64,000 bases of DNA from a bacterium (GCA_030431455.1 JAUIJE010000011.1:62001-126000); one strand, 5' to 3'; counted from the stretch's first letter, positions 51,187 through 61,126 are shown. The notes: generated from the letters alone by a model not told the origin. Program-made: numbers and translations.

Positions 51187-52296
51187 GTGCGCCGCGTCGG
51201 ATGGTTGGGGATCATTGTGGGATTGGCCGCCTGTGACCAGGCGCCGGCCGAGCGTCCCGTGCCCTTGCCGCAAAGCCCGGGGGCGGTGCTGACGATCAAG
51301 ACCGCCCCCGCGGTCCACGCCGGGGTGCCCATGCGCAGCCGCTACCGGGGCACGGTGCGGCCGTGGCAGGTCACCGCCGTGACCCCGGAGACCGCGGGCA
51401 AGGTCGAGCGCCGGCTCGTCGACAACGGCCAGCGGGTCAAGGCCGGCCAGGTGCTCTTCGAGCTCGACGCGTCCCGCCAGCGCTTGGCCCTGCGGGCGGC
51501 CGAGACCGCCCGCGCGTCCCTCGAGGTCGACCTCGGCTGGCTGCAAAAAGACCTCGAACGAAAACAGCAGCTGCTGCAAAAGGCCGCGCTCCCCTCGCTG
51601 GAGGTCGACGCCGCCCGCTACAAGGTCGACAAGGCCGCGGCGGGGTTGGCCCAGGCCGACGTGCAGCTCGACACCGCCCGCCGCGCGCTGTGGGACACCA
51701 AGGTCCGCGCCCCCCACGACGGGGAGGTGACCGGGCGCGCGGTGGACGTGGGGGACCAGGTCGCCCCCGGGCGGGTGCTGCTCATGGTCGTCGACCTCGC
51801 CAAGGTGCGCGTGCTGGTCCAAATGCGCGGCCACGAGGCGGGGGCGATCGCGGTGGGCCAGACCGCCAGCGTGTTGGTCCCGGCCGCGGGTTTGCGCAAA
51901 GCCGCCGCGGTGCTCTCGGTGTCGCCGTTGGCGGACGCCAAAAGCGGGCTGTTCGACGTCGAGCTCGAGGTGGACAACGCCGAGGGGGCGATCGCCGCCG
52001 GCCTGCCCGCCCAGGTGGACTTCGCCGACGAAGAGGTCGCGCGGTCGGTGCTGTCGGTGCCGTCGGCGGCGGTGCTGCTCGACGGGCAGCAAGCGGTGGT
52101 GTTCGTGATCGACCAGGGCGTGGCCCGGCGGCGCGCGGTCACGGTGGGGGTCACCAACGGGGACCGGGTCGAGATTCGCGATGGGGTGGGCGAGGGCGAA
52201 CAGGTCGCGGTGAGCGATCTGTTCGCGTTGTCCGATGGGGCCGCGGTGACCGCGGAGCCGGTGCTGGACGCGCCGGTGGGGCCGGGGGTCCAGTGA
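51187..52296 (+). CDS. RND efflux membrane fusion lipoprotein
   Basis: A 369-residue HlyD/AcrA-type adaptor with a lipoprotein signal ending at GLAAC16 (GTG start at 51187). It has the lipoyl-barrel halves (VERRLVDNGQRVKAGQVLFELD and DGEVTGRAVDVGDQVAPG) joined by an alpha-hairpin (about 85-155) and a C-terminal beta domain. It forms the periplasmic bridge of the efflux system with the RND pump 28 nt downstream. No outer-membrane channel gene lies in the operon. The substrate is unknown. Confidence 0.92.
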   Translation: MRRVGWLGIIVGLAACDQAPAERPVPLPQSPGAVLTIKTAPAVHAGVPMRSRYRGTVRPWQVTAVTPETAGKVERRLVDNGQRVKAGQVLFELDASRQRLALRAAETARASLEVDLGWLQKDLERKQQLLQKAALPSLEVDAARYKVDKAAAGLAQADVQLDTARRALWDTKVRAPHDGEVTGRAVDVGDQVAPGRVLLMVVDLAKVRVLVQMRGHEAGAIAVGQTASVLVPAAGLRKAAAVLSVSPLADAKSGLFDVELEVDNAEGAIAAGLPAQVDFADEEVARSVLSVPSAAVLLDGQQAVVFVIDQGVARRRAVTVGVTNGDRVEIRDGVGEGEQVAVSDLFALSDGAAVTAEPVLDAPVGPGVQ

Positions 52297-52324
52297 GGGG
52301 CCGCACCCGCGGAGGGGGCGCGCC

Positions 52325-55300
52325 ATGAACGCGCTGATTCGGTTCTTCCTGCAGCGACATTTGCTCGTGAACATGATCGTCATCGCCGTGCTCGGCATCG
52401 GTCTGTTCGTGGTCGGCCGGACCCAGCGCGAAGGGTTCCCCGCGACGTCGCTCAACTACTGCGTGATCAACGCGGTGCTCGCCGGGGCCTCCGCCGACGA
52501 CGTGGAGAAGAAGCTCACCATCCCCATCGAGCGCGCCCTCGCGGGGGTGGACGGCATCCGTCAAATCACCAGCACGTCCTCGGAGAATCTCTCGTTCGTG
52601 ACCGTGGAGATCTTTGACGGGTACTCCGAAGCCGAGGTCAAAGAGACCGTCGACGAGATTCGGCGCGAGGTCGCGGCCGCCCCCGGGCTGCCCCCGGATC
52701 TCGACCCCGCGCCCCGCGTGCACCTCCTCGACCCCGCGCGTCTGCCCGCGCTCGAGATTTTTCTCGCCGGGGACAAGGCCCAGGTCGTGCCCCTCGGGCG
52801 CCGCCTCAAGGACACCCTCGAGCGCGAGGAGGGTGTGTCCGAAGTGGTCGAGCTCGGCTTCTCCGATCCCGAGCTCCACGTGTTGCTCGACGCGGATCGG
52901 GCCCAGGGCTTGGGCATCACCTTTGACGAGGTCTTCGTCGCCCTCTCCAGCCAGAACCGCACCGAGACCGGGGGCAAGCTGCACAGCTTTCCCGAGGAAA
53001 AACAGGTGGTGCTCGTGACCCGGTTCGAGACCGTGGCCGACGTCGAGCGCGCGGTGGTGCGGGTCTCCCCCGACGGGGGCCGGATCACGGTGGCGGACGT
53101 GGCCCGGGTGGTGCCCGCGTACGACGATCGCAATCTCATTGTGCACGGCAACGGCCAGTCGGGGGTCTCGTTGGTGGTGCGCAAGCGGGCGTCGGCCGAC
53201 ATCATGCGCACCGTCGACCGGCTCTACGCGGTGCTCGACCACCTCGACCTCCCCGACGGGGTCGCGGTCTACACCTTCAACGACGGCTCCCAGCTCGCCC
53301 GGGAGCGGCTCGAACTCGTGGGCCAGAACGGTCTCGGGGGCATTGTCCTGGTGCTGATCGTGCTGGTGATTTTTCTCAGCCGGCGCATCGCGTTCTGGGT
53401 CGCGTTCGGCATTCCCTTCGCGGTGTTCGGGGTCTTGGCTTTGCTCCCTCTGGTGGGCATCACCGTCAACGTGGTGAGCATGGCCGGCTTCGTGCTCGTC
53501 ATCGGCCTCATCGTCGACGACGCCATCGTGGTCGCCGAGCGCATCGCCCACCACCGCGAACAGGGGCTATCCCCCAATGAAGCCGGGGCCCGGGGCGCGC
53601 ATGACATGGCTTTGCCGGTCATCGCCTCGAGCCTGACCACGATCATGGCCTTTTCCCCCATGTTCGCCATCGGGGGGCTGCCCGGCCGGTTCGCCTGGGC
53701 CATTCCCACCATCGTGATCCTCGCCCTCTCGGTGTCGTTGTTTGAGTGTTTCTTTTTGCTCCCCGCCCACGTGTCTTCCGACGAGGGCAAGGCCGCGCGG
53801 GTACAGGACGAAAAACCCCCCTGGCTGTTGCGCCTCGAGGGGGCGTACATGCGCTCGCTCTCGTTTGTGCTCCGCCACCGCCGGCTGTTCGTGGGCTCGT
53901 TTGTGGTCTTGTTCGTGGCCAGCATGGTGTTCGCCAAGCTGTTCATGTCGTTTGTGATGTTCCCCCAAGAGGGCGCCCGGTCGGTGCACGTGAAGATCTT
54001 CATGCCCGTGGGCACGCCCCTGTTGCGCACCGAGGCCGCGGTGCGTTTTGTCGAGGCCCAAATCCCCGACTTGGTGGGCACCGACCTCGAGGGCACCACC
54101 GCCCGGGTGGGCCACAAGAACCTCCAACACTCCTCCAACCTCGGGCGCGAAGCCAACGAAGCCATCGTCAACGTGTTCTTGACCCGGGACCGGGACCACA
54201 CCGCGGCGGAGTGGATCGAGACCCTCAAAGCCAAGCTGCAACCGCCGGCCAGCGCGCACCTGGTGTTCGAGGCCCAACGCATCGGTCCCCCCCTCGGCCG
54301 CCCGGTGACGGTGCACATCGAGAGCGACGACCAGCGCCGCCGCCGGACCGCCACCAAACGGGTCATGGACTACCTCAACGGGTTGCCCTTCGTCACCGAC
54401 CTCGAGGTCGACGAGCGCACCGGGCTGACCCAGATCGACCTGCGCCCCGACCTCGACAAGCTCGCCCAGCGGGGGGTCGACCTCGACCAGGTGGTGCGCG
54501 CGCTCAAGGGGGCGTTCGTGGGCGTGCCCGTGACCGAGATCCGCACCGGGTCCGATGTCGAGAAAGTGCGGCTGCGCTTTTCCGAGGCCGCGCGCCGCGA
54601 CCTCGAGGGGCTGTTGGACATGCCGGTGCGCAGCCGGGCCGGTTTCCTCGTGCCCCTGCGCGACCTGGTGTCGCCGGCCGAGCGCCACAGCGTGGCCCGC
54701 ATCGAGCGCATGGACGAGGTGCGCACCACCACCGTCACCGCCGCCATCGACGACCGGAGCGGCCAGACCAGCCGGTCGGTGGCGACCCTGCTGCAGACCC
54801 AGCTGTTCACAGATCCCGCGCTCAACGGCCCCGGGCTTCACGTGCGCATCGGGGGCGAGGCCCAGAAGAGCGCAGAGACATTGGGTGAGCTTCCCTTCGT
54901 CGCGGCCATGGCGTTGGTGGGCATGCTCATGATCGTGACGTTGCTGTTCGGCTCGGTGTTGCAGGCGCTGTTCATCGTGATCGCGGTGCCCCTCGGGTAC
55001 GTGGGCGTGATCTGGACCTTCGCTGCCCACGGGATGCCGCTGTCTTTCTTTGCTTTGCTGGGGGCCATCGGCCTGTCCGGGGTGGTGGTCAACGACAGCA
55101 TCGTGATGGTGAGCACCCTGAGCGGGTCGGGCCAGACCGAGGTCAATGACATTGTGCGGTCCGCGGCCGAACGGCTCCGCCCGGTGATCTTGACGTCGCT
55201 GACCACGGTGGTGGGGGTCATGCCCACCGCCTACGGATTTGGCGGCCGGGACGCGTTGTTGTCCCCGATGAGCCTGTCGCTCGGGTGGGGCCTGCTGTTC

Positions 55301-55396
55301 GCCACCGTGATCACCCTGTATCTGGTGCCGTCGCTGTACGCGGTGCGCAAAGACTTTGAGGGCTGGCGCGCCCGGCGGTCAGAATCCGCCGAGTAG
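52325..55396 (+). CDS. RND-family efflux transporter (inner-membrane pump)
   Basis: A 1023-residue AcrB/MexB-type proton antiporter with about 12 helices. The first helix is followed by the large periplasmic loop, then VGQNGLGGIVLVLIVLVIFLS and FVLVIGLIVDDAIVVAERI, the latter holding the proton-relay acidic residues. It belongs to the group of broad-substrate pumps close to the HAE-type. Genes overlap at the 3' end by 18 bp with the convergent DnaJ-like gene. Confidence 0.94.
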   Translation: MNALIRFFLQRHLLVNMIVIAVLGIGLFVVGRTQREGFPATSLNYCVINAVLAGASADDVEKKLTIPIERALAGVDGIRQITSTSSENLSFVTVEIFDGYSEAEVKETVDEIRREVAAAPGLPPDLDPAPRVHLLDPARLPALEIFLAGDKAQVVPLGRRLKDTLEREEGVSEVVELGFSDPELHVLLDADRAQGLGITFDEVFVALSSQNRTETGGKLHSFPEEKQVVLVTRFETVADVERAVVRVSPDGGRITVADVARVVPAYDDRNLIVHGNGQSGVSLVVRKRASADIMRTVDRLYAVLDHLDLPDGVAVYTFNDGSQLARERLELVGQNGLGGIVLVLIVLVIFLSRRIAFWVAFGIPFAVFGVLALLPLVGITVNVVSMAGFVLVIGLIVDDAIVVAERIAHHREQGLSPNEAGARGAHDMALPVIASSLTTIMAFSPMFAIGGLPGRFAWAIPTIVILALSVSLFECFFLLPAHVSSDEGKAARVQDEKPPWLLRLEGAYMRSLSFVLRHRRLFVGSFVVLFVASMVFAKLFMSFVMFPQEGARSVHVKIFMPVGTPLLRTEAAVRFVEAQIPDLVGTDLEGTTARVGHKNLQHSSNLGREANEAIVNVFLTRDRDHTAAEWIETLKAKLQPPASAHLVFEAQRIGPPLGRPVTVHIESDDQRRRRTATKRVMDYLNGLPFVTDLEVDERTGLTQIDLRPDLDKLAQRGVDLDQVVRALKGAFVGVPVTEIRTGSDVEKVRLRFSEAARRDLEGLLDMPVRSRAGFLVPLRDLVSPAERHSVARIERMDEVRTTTVTAAIDDRSGQTSRSVATLLQTQLFTDPALNGPGLHVRIGGEAQKSAETLGELPFVAAMALVGMLMIVTLLFGSVLQALFIVIAVPLGYVGVIWTFAAHGMPLSFFALLGAIGLSGVVVNDSIVMVSTLSGSGQTEVNDIVRSAAERLRPVILTSLTTVVGVMPTAYGFGGRDALLSPMSLSLGWGLLFATVITLYLVPSLYAVRKDFEGWRARRSESAE

Positions 55397-56224
55397 CTCG
55401 TCGAGTTGCTGGATCAGCGCGTGGGCTTTGGCCCCGACCTTCTTGGGCACCCGCAGCTGCACGGTCACGAACAAATCGCCGCGCTCCTTTTTGCCCAACA
55501 CCACAAACCCCTTCTCGGCGAGGCGAAACACCTGCCCGCCCTGGGTCCCGGGGGGCACGGTCATGGTCAATGACCCGTCTGGCAGCGGGACCTCGACCCG
55601 GCCCCCGACGAGGGCGTCCTTGAGCGGGACCTTGACCTCGACGTAGAGGTCCTTTTTGTCTCGAAAGAAGCGCGGATCGTCCTCGACCTCCACCCGCACA
55701 AACAGGTCGCCCGGGGGCCCCCCTTTTTTGCCCGCCATGCCCTTTTCGCGCAGCCGCAGGCGCGACCCGTTGTCGACCCCGGGGGGCACGGTGATGGTCA
55801 GGGTCTGCGCCTTGCCCCCGCGGGGGGTCAGGACCAGCGGGACCTTGCCCCCCTCGAAGGCCGTCCGGAACGGCACGTCGACGTCGATCTCCAGGTCCTC
55901 CCCGGGCACGGGGTCTTCTTCACCGCGGCGAAAGAGGTCGCGGATGGCATCGACCGCGCCGGACACGTCGGCGAAGCCATCGAACAGCGAGCCCCCGTCG
56001 TCGCCCGGGGCCCCGAACAGGTCATAGCGACGTCGCTTCTGGGCGTCGCTGAGGCATTCGTAGGCCTCCGTGATTTCCTTGAACCGCTCGGTGGCGACGG
56101 GGTCATCGCCGGTCACATCCGGGTGGAACTCGCGGGCCAAGCGCCGGAAGGCCTGCTTGATCTCCCGCTCGGTGGCCTTCCGCCGAACGCCCAAGACCTC
56201 GTAATAATCGCGCACGCCGCACAT
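55379..56224 (-). CDS. DnaJ-like co-chaperone (CbpA type, no zinc finger)
   Basis: A 281-residue J-domain protein. The N-terminal J domain (about 6-72, DYYEVLGVRRKATEREIK) carries HPD, needed to stimulate DnaK ATPase, followed by a short linker and two DnaJ C-terminal beta-sandwich domains (about 105-265). The zinc-finger Cys repeats are absent, so it is a type II J protein. It starts at ATG 56224. It overlaps the RND transporter's end by 18 bp. Confidence 0.92.
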   Translation of the reverse strand: MCGVRDYYEVLGVRRKATEREIKQAFRRLAREFHPDVTGDDPVATERFKEITEAYECLSDAQKRRRYDLFGAPGDDGGSLFDGFADVSGAVDAIRDLFRRGEEDPVPGEDLEIDVDVPFRTAFEGGKVPLVLTPRGGKAQTLTITVPPGVDNGSRLRLREKGMAGKKGGPPGDLFVRVEVEDDPRFFRDKKDLYVEVKVPLKDALVGGRVEVPLPDGSLTMTVPPGTQGGQVFRLAEKGFVVLGKKERGDLFVTVQLRVPKKVGAKAHALIQQLDELLGGF

Positions 56225-56368
56225 TGTAGTGATTTGTGCTCCATCCCCAAGCGCAAAGGGCGCACCGGGGGCCACGAAGCGCCGGAGATCGGGACGAGGA
56301 TTTGCCAAAGGCCAAAAACCCCGGGACACTCAGCGCGAGGCGTCGCCCACGCCAACAGGAGTGCACTG

Positions 56369-57511
56369 GTGTCCGATTGGGAGGAGCCGACAGAATCGGT
56401 CCTCGGGGACTTCGACGAGAAGAGCTTTGAGCTCGATGTGGAGATCGAAGCGCTCGACAACACCGAGGCCTGGACCAGCCCCAAAAGCGGGGTGGGATTG
56501 AGCGACCTCTGGCCGGACGTGAAGAGTCCGACCTCGGTGCGGCCCGATCTGGTGCTTTTCGACCCCATGGGGTTTGAGCTGTTCCCGGCCTTTCGCCGGT
56601 TCGGCTACGGGGTGCGCATCGCCAACTCGGGGGTCGAGGTCATGCACCAGATCAGCGCCCAGCCCACCGGGGCGGTGCTGTGCGGGCCGGCCGAAGACGC
56701 CGAGCGGCGGCGCCTGCTCACCGCCGCCATCCGCATGCGGTTTCCCAATGTTCCTGTGGTGTACGTGTCCACCCACGGCCGCGACCCCCGGGCGATCCAG
56801 GGGGCCAAGGCCGAGGGCGCGTCGTTGGTGTTGCCGTTGCCGTTGCCCGACCGGGCGGAGGTGTGGTCGGCGCTGCAGCCGTACTGCGCGCCCCACATCG
56901 TCGACGACGACCGCACCCAAGCGCTCAACCCCCAGGAGCTGAGCGCGATCAACCGCATGCCCGAAGCCACCGCGACCGCGTCACAGGTGGCGCCACCTCC
57001 GGTGTCCACGGTGGGGGCGGCCCACACCGCCAACGAGAGCCTGTCGGAGACCAGTGAGTCCGAGCCCATCACCAAGGCGATCAGCCCGCGCTCCCTCGGC
57101 AAGTCACCGTTCGGGGGGTTCTCGGAGGAGACCCCGCGCTCCGGCTTTGACCTCGATTTGCCCTCGGACGTGCTCGGCGAAATCGCGGCCGAGTTCGACG
57201 AGGGCGGGGCACGAACGGAGAAGGCCAAGCCCGCCTTGCCCCCGCTGCTCGACCTCGACGAGCCCGAGCCGGTGACCGACCCGCGCACCAAGCGCACGCC
57301 GTCGCAGATTTCCCAGGAGGGCCGGGGCGAGATCGCAGAGTTGTTGCGCGCGATCAGCCCCTTTCTGTGGGGGCTCGAGGACGCTGGTCGCTGGGCCGAC
57401 GGCAAGGCCGCCGACGGGGACATGACCGCGATGACCCACGCGCGCACCCTCAAGCTGGTGACCAAGCTGCTCACCCAGCTCAAAGAGAAGATCGAAGAGC
57501 GCGGCCTCTAA
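56369..57511 (+). CDS. Pseudo-receiver domain protein
   Basis: A 380-residue cytoplasmic protein starting at GTG 56369 (AGGAG 7 nt upstream). Residues about 55-165 have receiver-like folding (LVLFDPMGFELFPAFRRFGYGV, VPVVYVSTHG, GASLVLPLPLPDRAEVW), but the phosphorylatable Asp is replaced (GAVLCGPAED) and only part of the acidic pocket remains. The rest is an acidic, Ser/Pro-rich linker and a C-terminal helix (ARTLKLVTKLLTQLKEKIEERG). It may be a phosphate-independent signalling adaptor. I do not recognise a named family. Confidence 0.6.
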   Translation: MSDWEEPTESVLGDFDEKSFELDVEIEALDNTEAWTSPKSGVGLSDLWPDVKSPTSVRPDLVLFDPMGFELFPAFRRFGYGVRIANSGVEVMHQISAQPTGAVLCGPAEDAERRRLLTAAIRMRFPNVPVVYVSTHGRDPRAIQGAKAEGASLVLPLPLPDRAEVWSALQPYCAPHIVDDDRTQALNPQELSAINRMPEATATASQVAPPPVSTVGAAHTANESLSETSESEPITKAISPRSLGKSPFGGFSEETPRSGFDLDLPSDVLGEIAAEFDEGGARTEKAKPALPPLLDLDEPEPVTDPRTKRTPSQISQEGRGEIAELLRAISPFLWGLEDAGRWADGKAADGDMTAMTHARTLKLVTKLLTQLKEKIEERGL

Positions 57512-57545
57512 GCGCGCATCGGGCGTCTCGTGGCTGGACCCAGCG

Positions 57546-59234
57546 TCAGTCGCCCGACAGCCGATCGAAGTTGCGCGTGAACGACCGGTCGCCCGCGGCG
57601 CGGCGCGGGTTGGACAGGTGCTGGTCCCACGCCCGCCGGAACGATTGCTCGTCGGTGTAGCGAGGCTCGCCGTCGCGCATGAAGTTGTTGGTCATGGTGC
57701 CCGGGACCCCATGGTACTGCCTGGCCACGCGACCGATCATGCGGGTGCGCTCGGCGCCGGAGATGCCCGCGGCGTCGACGATGCGCCGGGCCCGGGTGAA
57801 GTTCCGCACGTGGCGCTGGGCGGTGGTGACCGCGGCGCCGTTTTCGATCAGCTCCCGGGTCCGGTCAGGCCCGGCCACGGTGGCGGCGGAGCGGTGGCCC
57901 CAGCCCTTGGCCAGCTCATTGAAGTTGGCGGTGCCGAGGTAAAAGCCGGTCGAGCTGTTGCTGGTGAGCTCGGCGAAGCGGTTGAGCTCGGGGTGACGCT
58001 CGCGCATGGCCTCGACGGTGGCTGCCATTTCATTGTTGCGGCGGTTGGCGGGGTCGAAGTCGCGACCGTGGATTTGGCGGAACGTGTCGCGGAACTCCCG
58101 GCGCAGTTCGGGCCGTTGGACCACGGAGCTCTCGAGCATGTCCCGGAACGCGCCTTGGTCGGTGATGCCCGACGTCTCCTGGAACGCGCCTTCGTAGCGC
58201 TCGACCGCGGTGTCGAAGTCACCGTCGCGCACGAGTTGGCGGAGGTCGCGGGCCTGCTCTTGGTTGAGGCCGGAGCTGCGCAGTTGGGACCCCCGGGGGT
58301 CATCGCGGGTGGCCACCGCGAAGAAGCCCTCGGTGGCCTCGGCGCGCTCGCGCATTTGATCGACCTCGGCGCGGGAGGTGCCGAGGGACTCGAGCTGAGA
58401 GCCGGACAGCCGGCGCAACTCCCCGAGATGTTCAGTGACATTGAGTTGGCCCTGGCCGTAGGCCGCGGGGTAGCCCGCGGTGGTCGGGGCGGTGGACCAC
58501 ACCGGCCGGCCGCCGCTCTCCGCGCCCATGTTCGCGCGCTCGACGAGGTCGAAGGCGGCGCGGTCTCGGCCGCCCACCCCGCGGGCGATGGTCTGCTCGA
58601 CGAGGCGATCCCGGGCCGCGGTGTCGACCTCTCCCGCGGGCGGCGGGTTGGTCGCCGCGGGGGTGGGATCGGAGGCGGGGGCGGGGTTGGGGGATGCTGG
58701 GGCAGGGGTGGTGGTCGCCGGCGCCGGGGCGGCGTCGGGGTTGGGCCTGGGGGCGCCGCCCACGCGCACGGGCACGCCTTGCTGTTGTTGCAGGCTGCCG
58801 GCGGATTGGGCCCCGTCGGGCACCGCGGCGCCGGCTTGGGGCGCGGTTGGTGCAGTGTCATTGCCGACGGAGCGCTGGGCGTCGCGTTGGCCTTGGGCGT
58901 TCTGCACCTGGTCGGGGGCCTCGGTGGGCCGGAGCTGGCCGAGGGTGCGGGGGCCGACGAGGCCGTCGGGTTCGAGCCCGTGGGTGCGTTGGAAGTCGCG
59001 CACCGCGCGGTCGGTCTGGGGGCCAAACTTGCCGTCCACCGCGAGGTCGTAGCCGGCGTCGCGCAGCAGCTGCTGCACGTCCGACACGCTCTGGCCTTGG
59101 TGGTCGCGCCGCAGCGGGGTGCGGTCCACGCGGTCGAGGTCCGGCGCCGGCCGGTAGCTCTTGGCTTGGCTTTGTCGGTTCGCGGGGGCGGGGGTGGTGG
59201 TGACGGGGCGGTGGTTGGTCACGGGAGGGGGCAT
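57546..59234 (-). CDS. Peptidoglycan-binding protein with lysozyme-like domain
   Basis: A 562-residue protein. Residues about 48-105 are a PG_binding_1 domain (VQQLLRDAGYDLAVDGKFG, RAVRDFQRTHGLEPDGLVG). A Pro/Ala-rich linker follows (about 105-200). The C-terminal 350 residues contain ANMGAESGGRPVW and AAYGQGQLN, an arrangement like the catalytic Glu and following G-x-x-Q region of transglycosylase or lysozyme folds. It may cut cell-wall glycan. No signal peptide is evident, so release may need a holin, secretion system or lysis. The chosen ATG 59234 has no good Shine-Dalgarno. Confidence 0.62.
   Translation of the reverse strand: MPPPVTNHRPVTTTPAPANRQSQAKSYRPAPDLDRVDRTPLRRDHQGQSVSDVQQLLRDAGYDLAVDGKFGPQTDRAVRDFQRTHGLEPDGLVGPRTLGQLRPTEAPDQVQNAQGQRDAQRSVGNDTAPTAPQAGAAVPDGAQSAGSLQQQQGVPVRVGGAPRPNPDAAPAPATTTPAPASPNPAPASDPTPAATNPPPAGEVDTAARDRLVEQTIARGVGGRDRAAFDLVERANMGAESGGRPVWSTAPTTAGYPAAYGQGQLNVTEHLGELRRLSGSQLESLGTSRAEVDQMRERAEATEGFFAVATRDDPRGSQLRSSGLNQEQARDLRQLVRDGDFDTAVERYEGAFQETSGITDQGAFRDMLESSVVQRPELRREFRDTFRQIHGRDFDPANRRNNEMAATVEAMRERHPELNRFAELTSNSSTGFYLGTANFNELAKGWGHRSAATVAGPDRTRELIENGAAVTTAQRHVRNFTRARRIVDAAGISGAERTRMIGRVARQYHGVPGTMTNNFMRDGEPRYTDEQSFRRAWDQHLSNPRRAAGDRSFTRNFDRLSGD
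58851..58863 (-). repeat. Exact CAATG-N3-CTGCA dispersed motif
   Basis: Exact copy read in the sense direction of the peptidoglycan-binding gene as (GG)C-AAT-GAC-ACT-GCA. Confidence 0.5.
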
Positions 59235-59584
59235 GATGAAGGTTTCGGGGCGGGCTTGTGATCCGGTGTGAGACCCGGGTCGCACTGGCACGATTTGTCG
59301 AGTGAAATCGAACAGTTGACTGATTGGACGGCACCCCGGCGGGCGGGGCGAGGTGTGTCGGTGTAGGTCTTTGTGCGGCGCCGAAGGCCGTGGGGCTGTC
59401 GCAATGCCCATGCACCGGGGAAGCTCGATCGGGGTCGCCGCACGGTGTTCGACCTCTGGGCGAGCGGCGTGGCGACGCTTTGTGTGGCGTGAGCCGTGCG
59501 TTCGGAATGGCCCTGCATACGACGCCGCATCCGACGGCCAGCGCCCTGTGGCGGATTCGAAGGGGCCTGCGCCTTCGCGGACGG
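59235..59584. other. Intergenic region of 350 bp without a recognisable gene
   Basis: It lies between the peptidoglycan-binding gene and the end of the MATE gene, both on the minus strand. I see no RNA gene, hairpin terminator or clear promoter. A near copy of the dispersed motif (GAATG-GCC-CTGCA, 59505-59517) falls here, outside any gene. It must carry the promoter of the peptidoglycan-binding gene. Confidence 0.5.
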
Positions 59585-61126
59585 TCAGATCACGGTCTTT
59601 GTCCAGCTCTTGCCGAAGAACTTCCAGCCCATCGCCGAGATGAGACCGATGCCGTACACGCCCATGGCCAGCCAGCAGCCGAGCAGGCCGAGCTCGAACG
59701 TGACCGCGAACAGGTAGGCGACCGGGACCAGACACGTGAAGTGCAAGGCCCCCTCGACGATCATCACGAAGCGGCTCTCGCCGGCCCCGTACAGGGCTTG
59801 GGCCGTCACCAATGAAAATGCAGCCATCGGCCCCCCGATGGAACAGATGCGCAACGAGCGCGCGGCGGTGGCGATGACCTCTTGCTTGAGCAACTCGGTC
59901 GCGCCGGGCTCGGACTTGACGAAGATCTGCACGATCTGTTCGGGGAAGATGGCGGTGAGCGCGCCCAGCCCGGCCATGAACAACACCATCACCATCAGGC
60001 TTTGCAGCCCGTAGCGATAGGCGAGGTCGGGCTTTTTGGCGCCCAGCGACTGCGAAATCAGCGTCGCGGTGGCCGTGCCATACGCGATGCAGGTCATGAA
60101 GCAGATGAGCCCCACCGACGTGACCACCCCGGCGGCGGCCTTGGCCACCCGCACGTCCTCGGCGCCGAGCTCGACGATCTTGAAGAACATCCAAAAGCCG
60201 GTCATGGCAAAAAAGATCGCCAGGCCCGACCACAGCGACAGGCTGGTCACGCTCTTGGCGATGCCCCAGTCGAGGTTGCGGAGGTTGTAGACGCGGAACA
60301 CCTTGCGGTCGGACTTGCGCAGCGACCAGCCCACCATCAACACGATGCCGGTCACCGACGAAATCACCGACGACCACGCCGCGCCATCGACCCCGAGCTG
60401 GGGGAAGCCGGCTTTGCCGAAGATGAGGAAGTAGTTGAGCACCGCGTTCACCAAGTTCATCACGATGGCGATGGTCATGTGGATGCGGACGCGGCCGACC
60501 CCGTCGTAAAACGACTTGTACGACGCCATCAGCACCATGCTGAACAGGCCGAGGTAACGAATCTCGAGGTAGCTGGTGCCGACTTCGCGGATGGTCGCGT
60601 CTTCGCTGTTCAATGCGAACAGGGGTCCGGCGATGTTGTAAGCGACGACGGTGGCGAGGATGCTCGCGATGGTGGCCACGGTGGCGGAGTTGGTGAGCAC
60701 GCGGCCGGCCTGGTTCGCGTCGCCTTCGCCCCAGCGCCGGGCGGTCAGGGCCTGGGTGCCGACCGAGATGGCGCTCAAAAAGCCGCCGATGGCCCAGAGC
60801 ATGATTTGCGCCGGAACGAGCGCGGCGCTCCCCGCCACCACCGCGGTCTCGTCGTCGAGGCGACCGATGAACGCGAGGTCGATCTGGTTGATCAGCGTCT
60901 GGGTGATCATCCCGATGATGACGGGGATGGACAGGCGCGCGATGCGGCCGATGAGGATGGGCTCGAACCCGAGCACCCGCTTTTCGCCCGGGTCCTCGGT
61001 GTACCGCTCGTCATTGCCGGGGGCTTCGCTCTCGCGGGCGTTGGCGGGGCCGAGCACGTTGCCCGCCCCGGGCGCGCCAGGGTCGGTGGGGGTCACCGCG
61101 GACAGGTCTTCATCGGTGCCGGGCAT
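59585..61126 (-). CDS. MATE-family multidrug/Na+ or H+ antiporter
   Basis: A 513-residue membrane protein of about 12 helices with NorM/DinF-type features (LSIPVIIGMITQTLINQIDLAFIG, GTQALTARRWGEGD, MNLVNAVLNYFLIFGKAGFP). The first 50 residues are an acidic disordered extension, longer than usual for the family. AGGAG precedes ATG 61126. The substrate is unknown; the family exports cationic drugs or toxic metabolites. Confidence 0.92.
   Translation of the reverse strand: MPGTDEDLSAVTPTDPGAPGAGNVLGPANARESEAPGNDERYTEDPGEKRVLGFEPILIGRIARLSIPVIIGMITQTLINQIDLAFIGRLDDETAVVAGSAALVPAQIMLWAIGGFLSAISVGTQALTARRWGEGDANQAGRVLTNSATVATIASILATVVAYNIAGPLFALNSEDATIREVGTSYLEIRYLGLFSMVLMASYKSFYDGVGRVRIHMTIAIVMNLVNAVLNYFLIFGKAGFPQLGVDGAAWSSVISSVTGIVLMVGWSLRKSDRKVFRVYNLRNLDWGIAKSVTSLSLWSGLAIFFAMTGFWMFFKIVELGAEDVRVAKAAAGVVTSVGLICFMTCIAYGTATATLISQSLGAKKPDLAYRYGLQSLMVMVLFMAGLGALTAIFPEQIVQIFVKSEPGATELLKQEVIATAARSLRICSIGGPMAAFSLVTAQALYGAGESRFVMIVEGALHFTCLVPVAYLFAVTFELGLLGCWLAMGVYGIGLISAMGWKFFGKSWTKTVI

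Noticed and set aside
59235..60377. N-terminal extension of the peptidoglycan-binding gene to 60377
   Set aside because: The extension overlaps the MATE gene and its translation is Arg/His/Gly-rich. The conserved PG_binding domain lies after ATG 59234.
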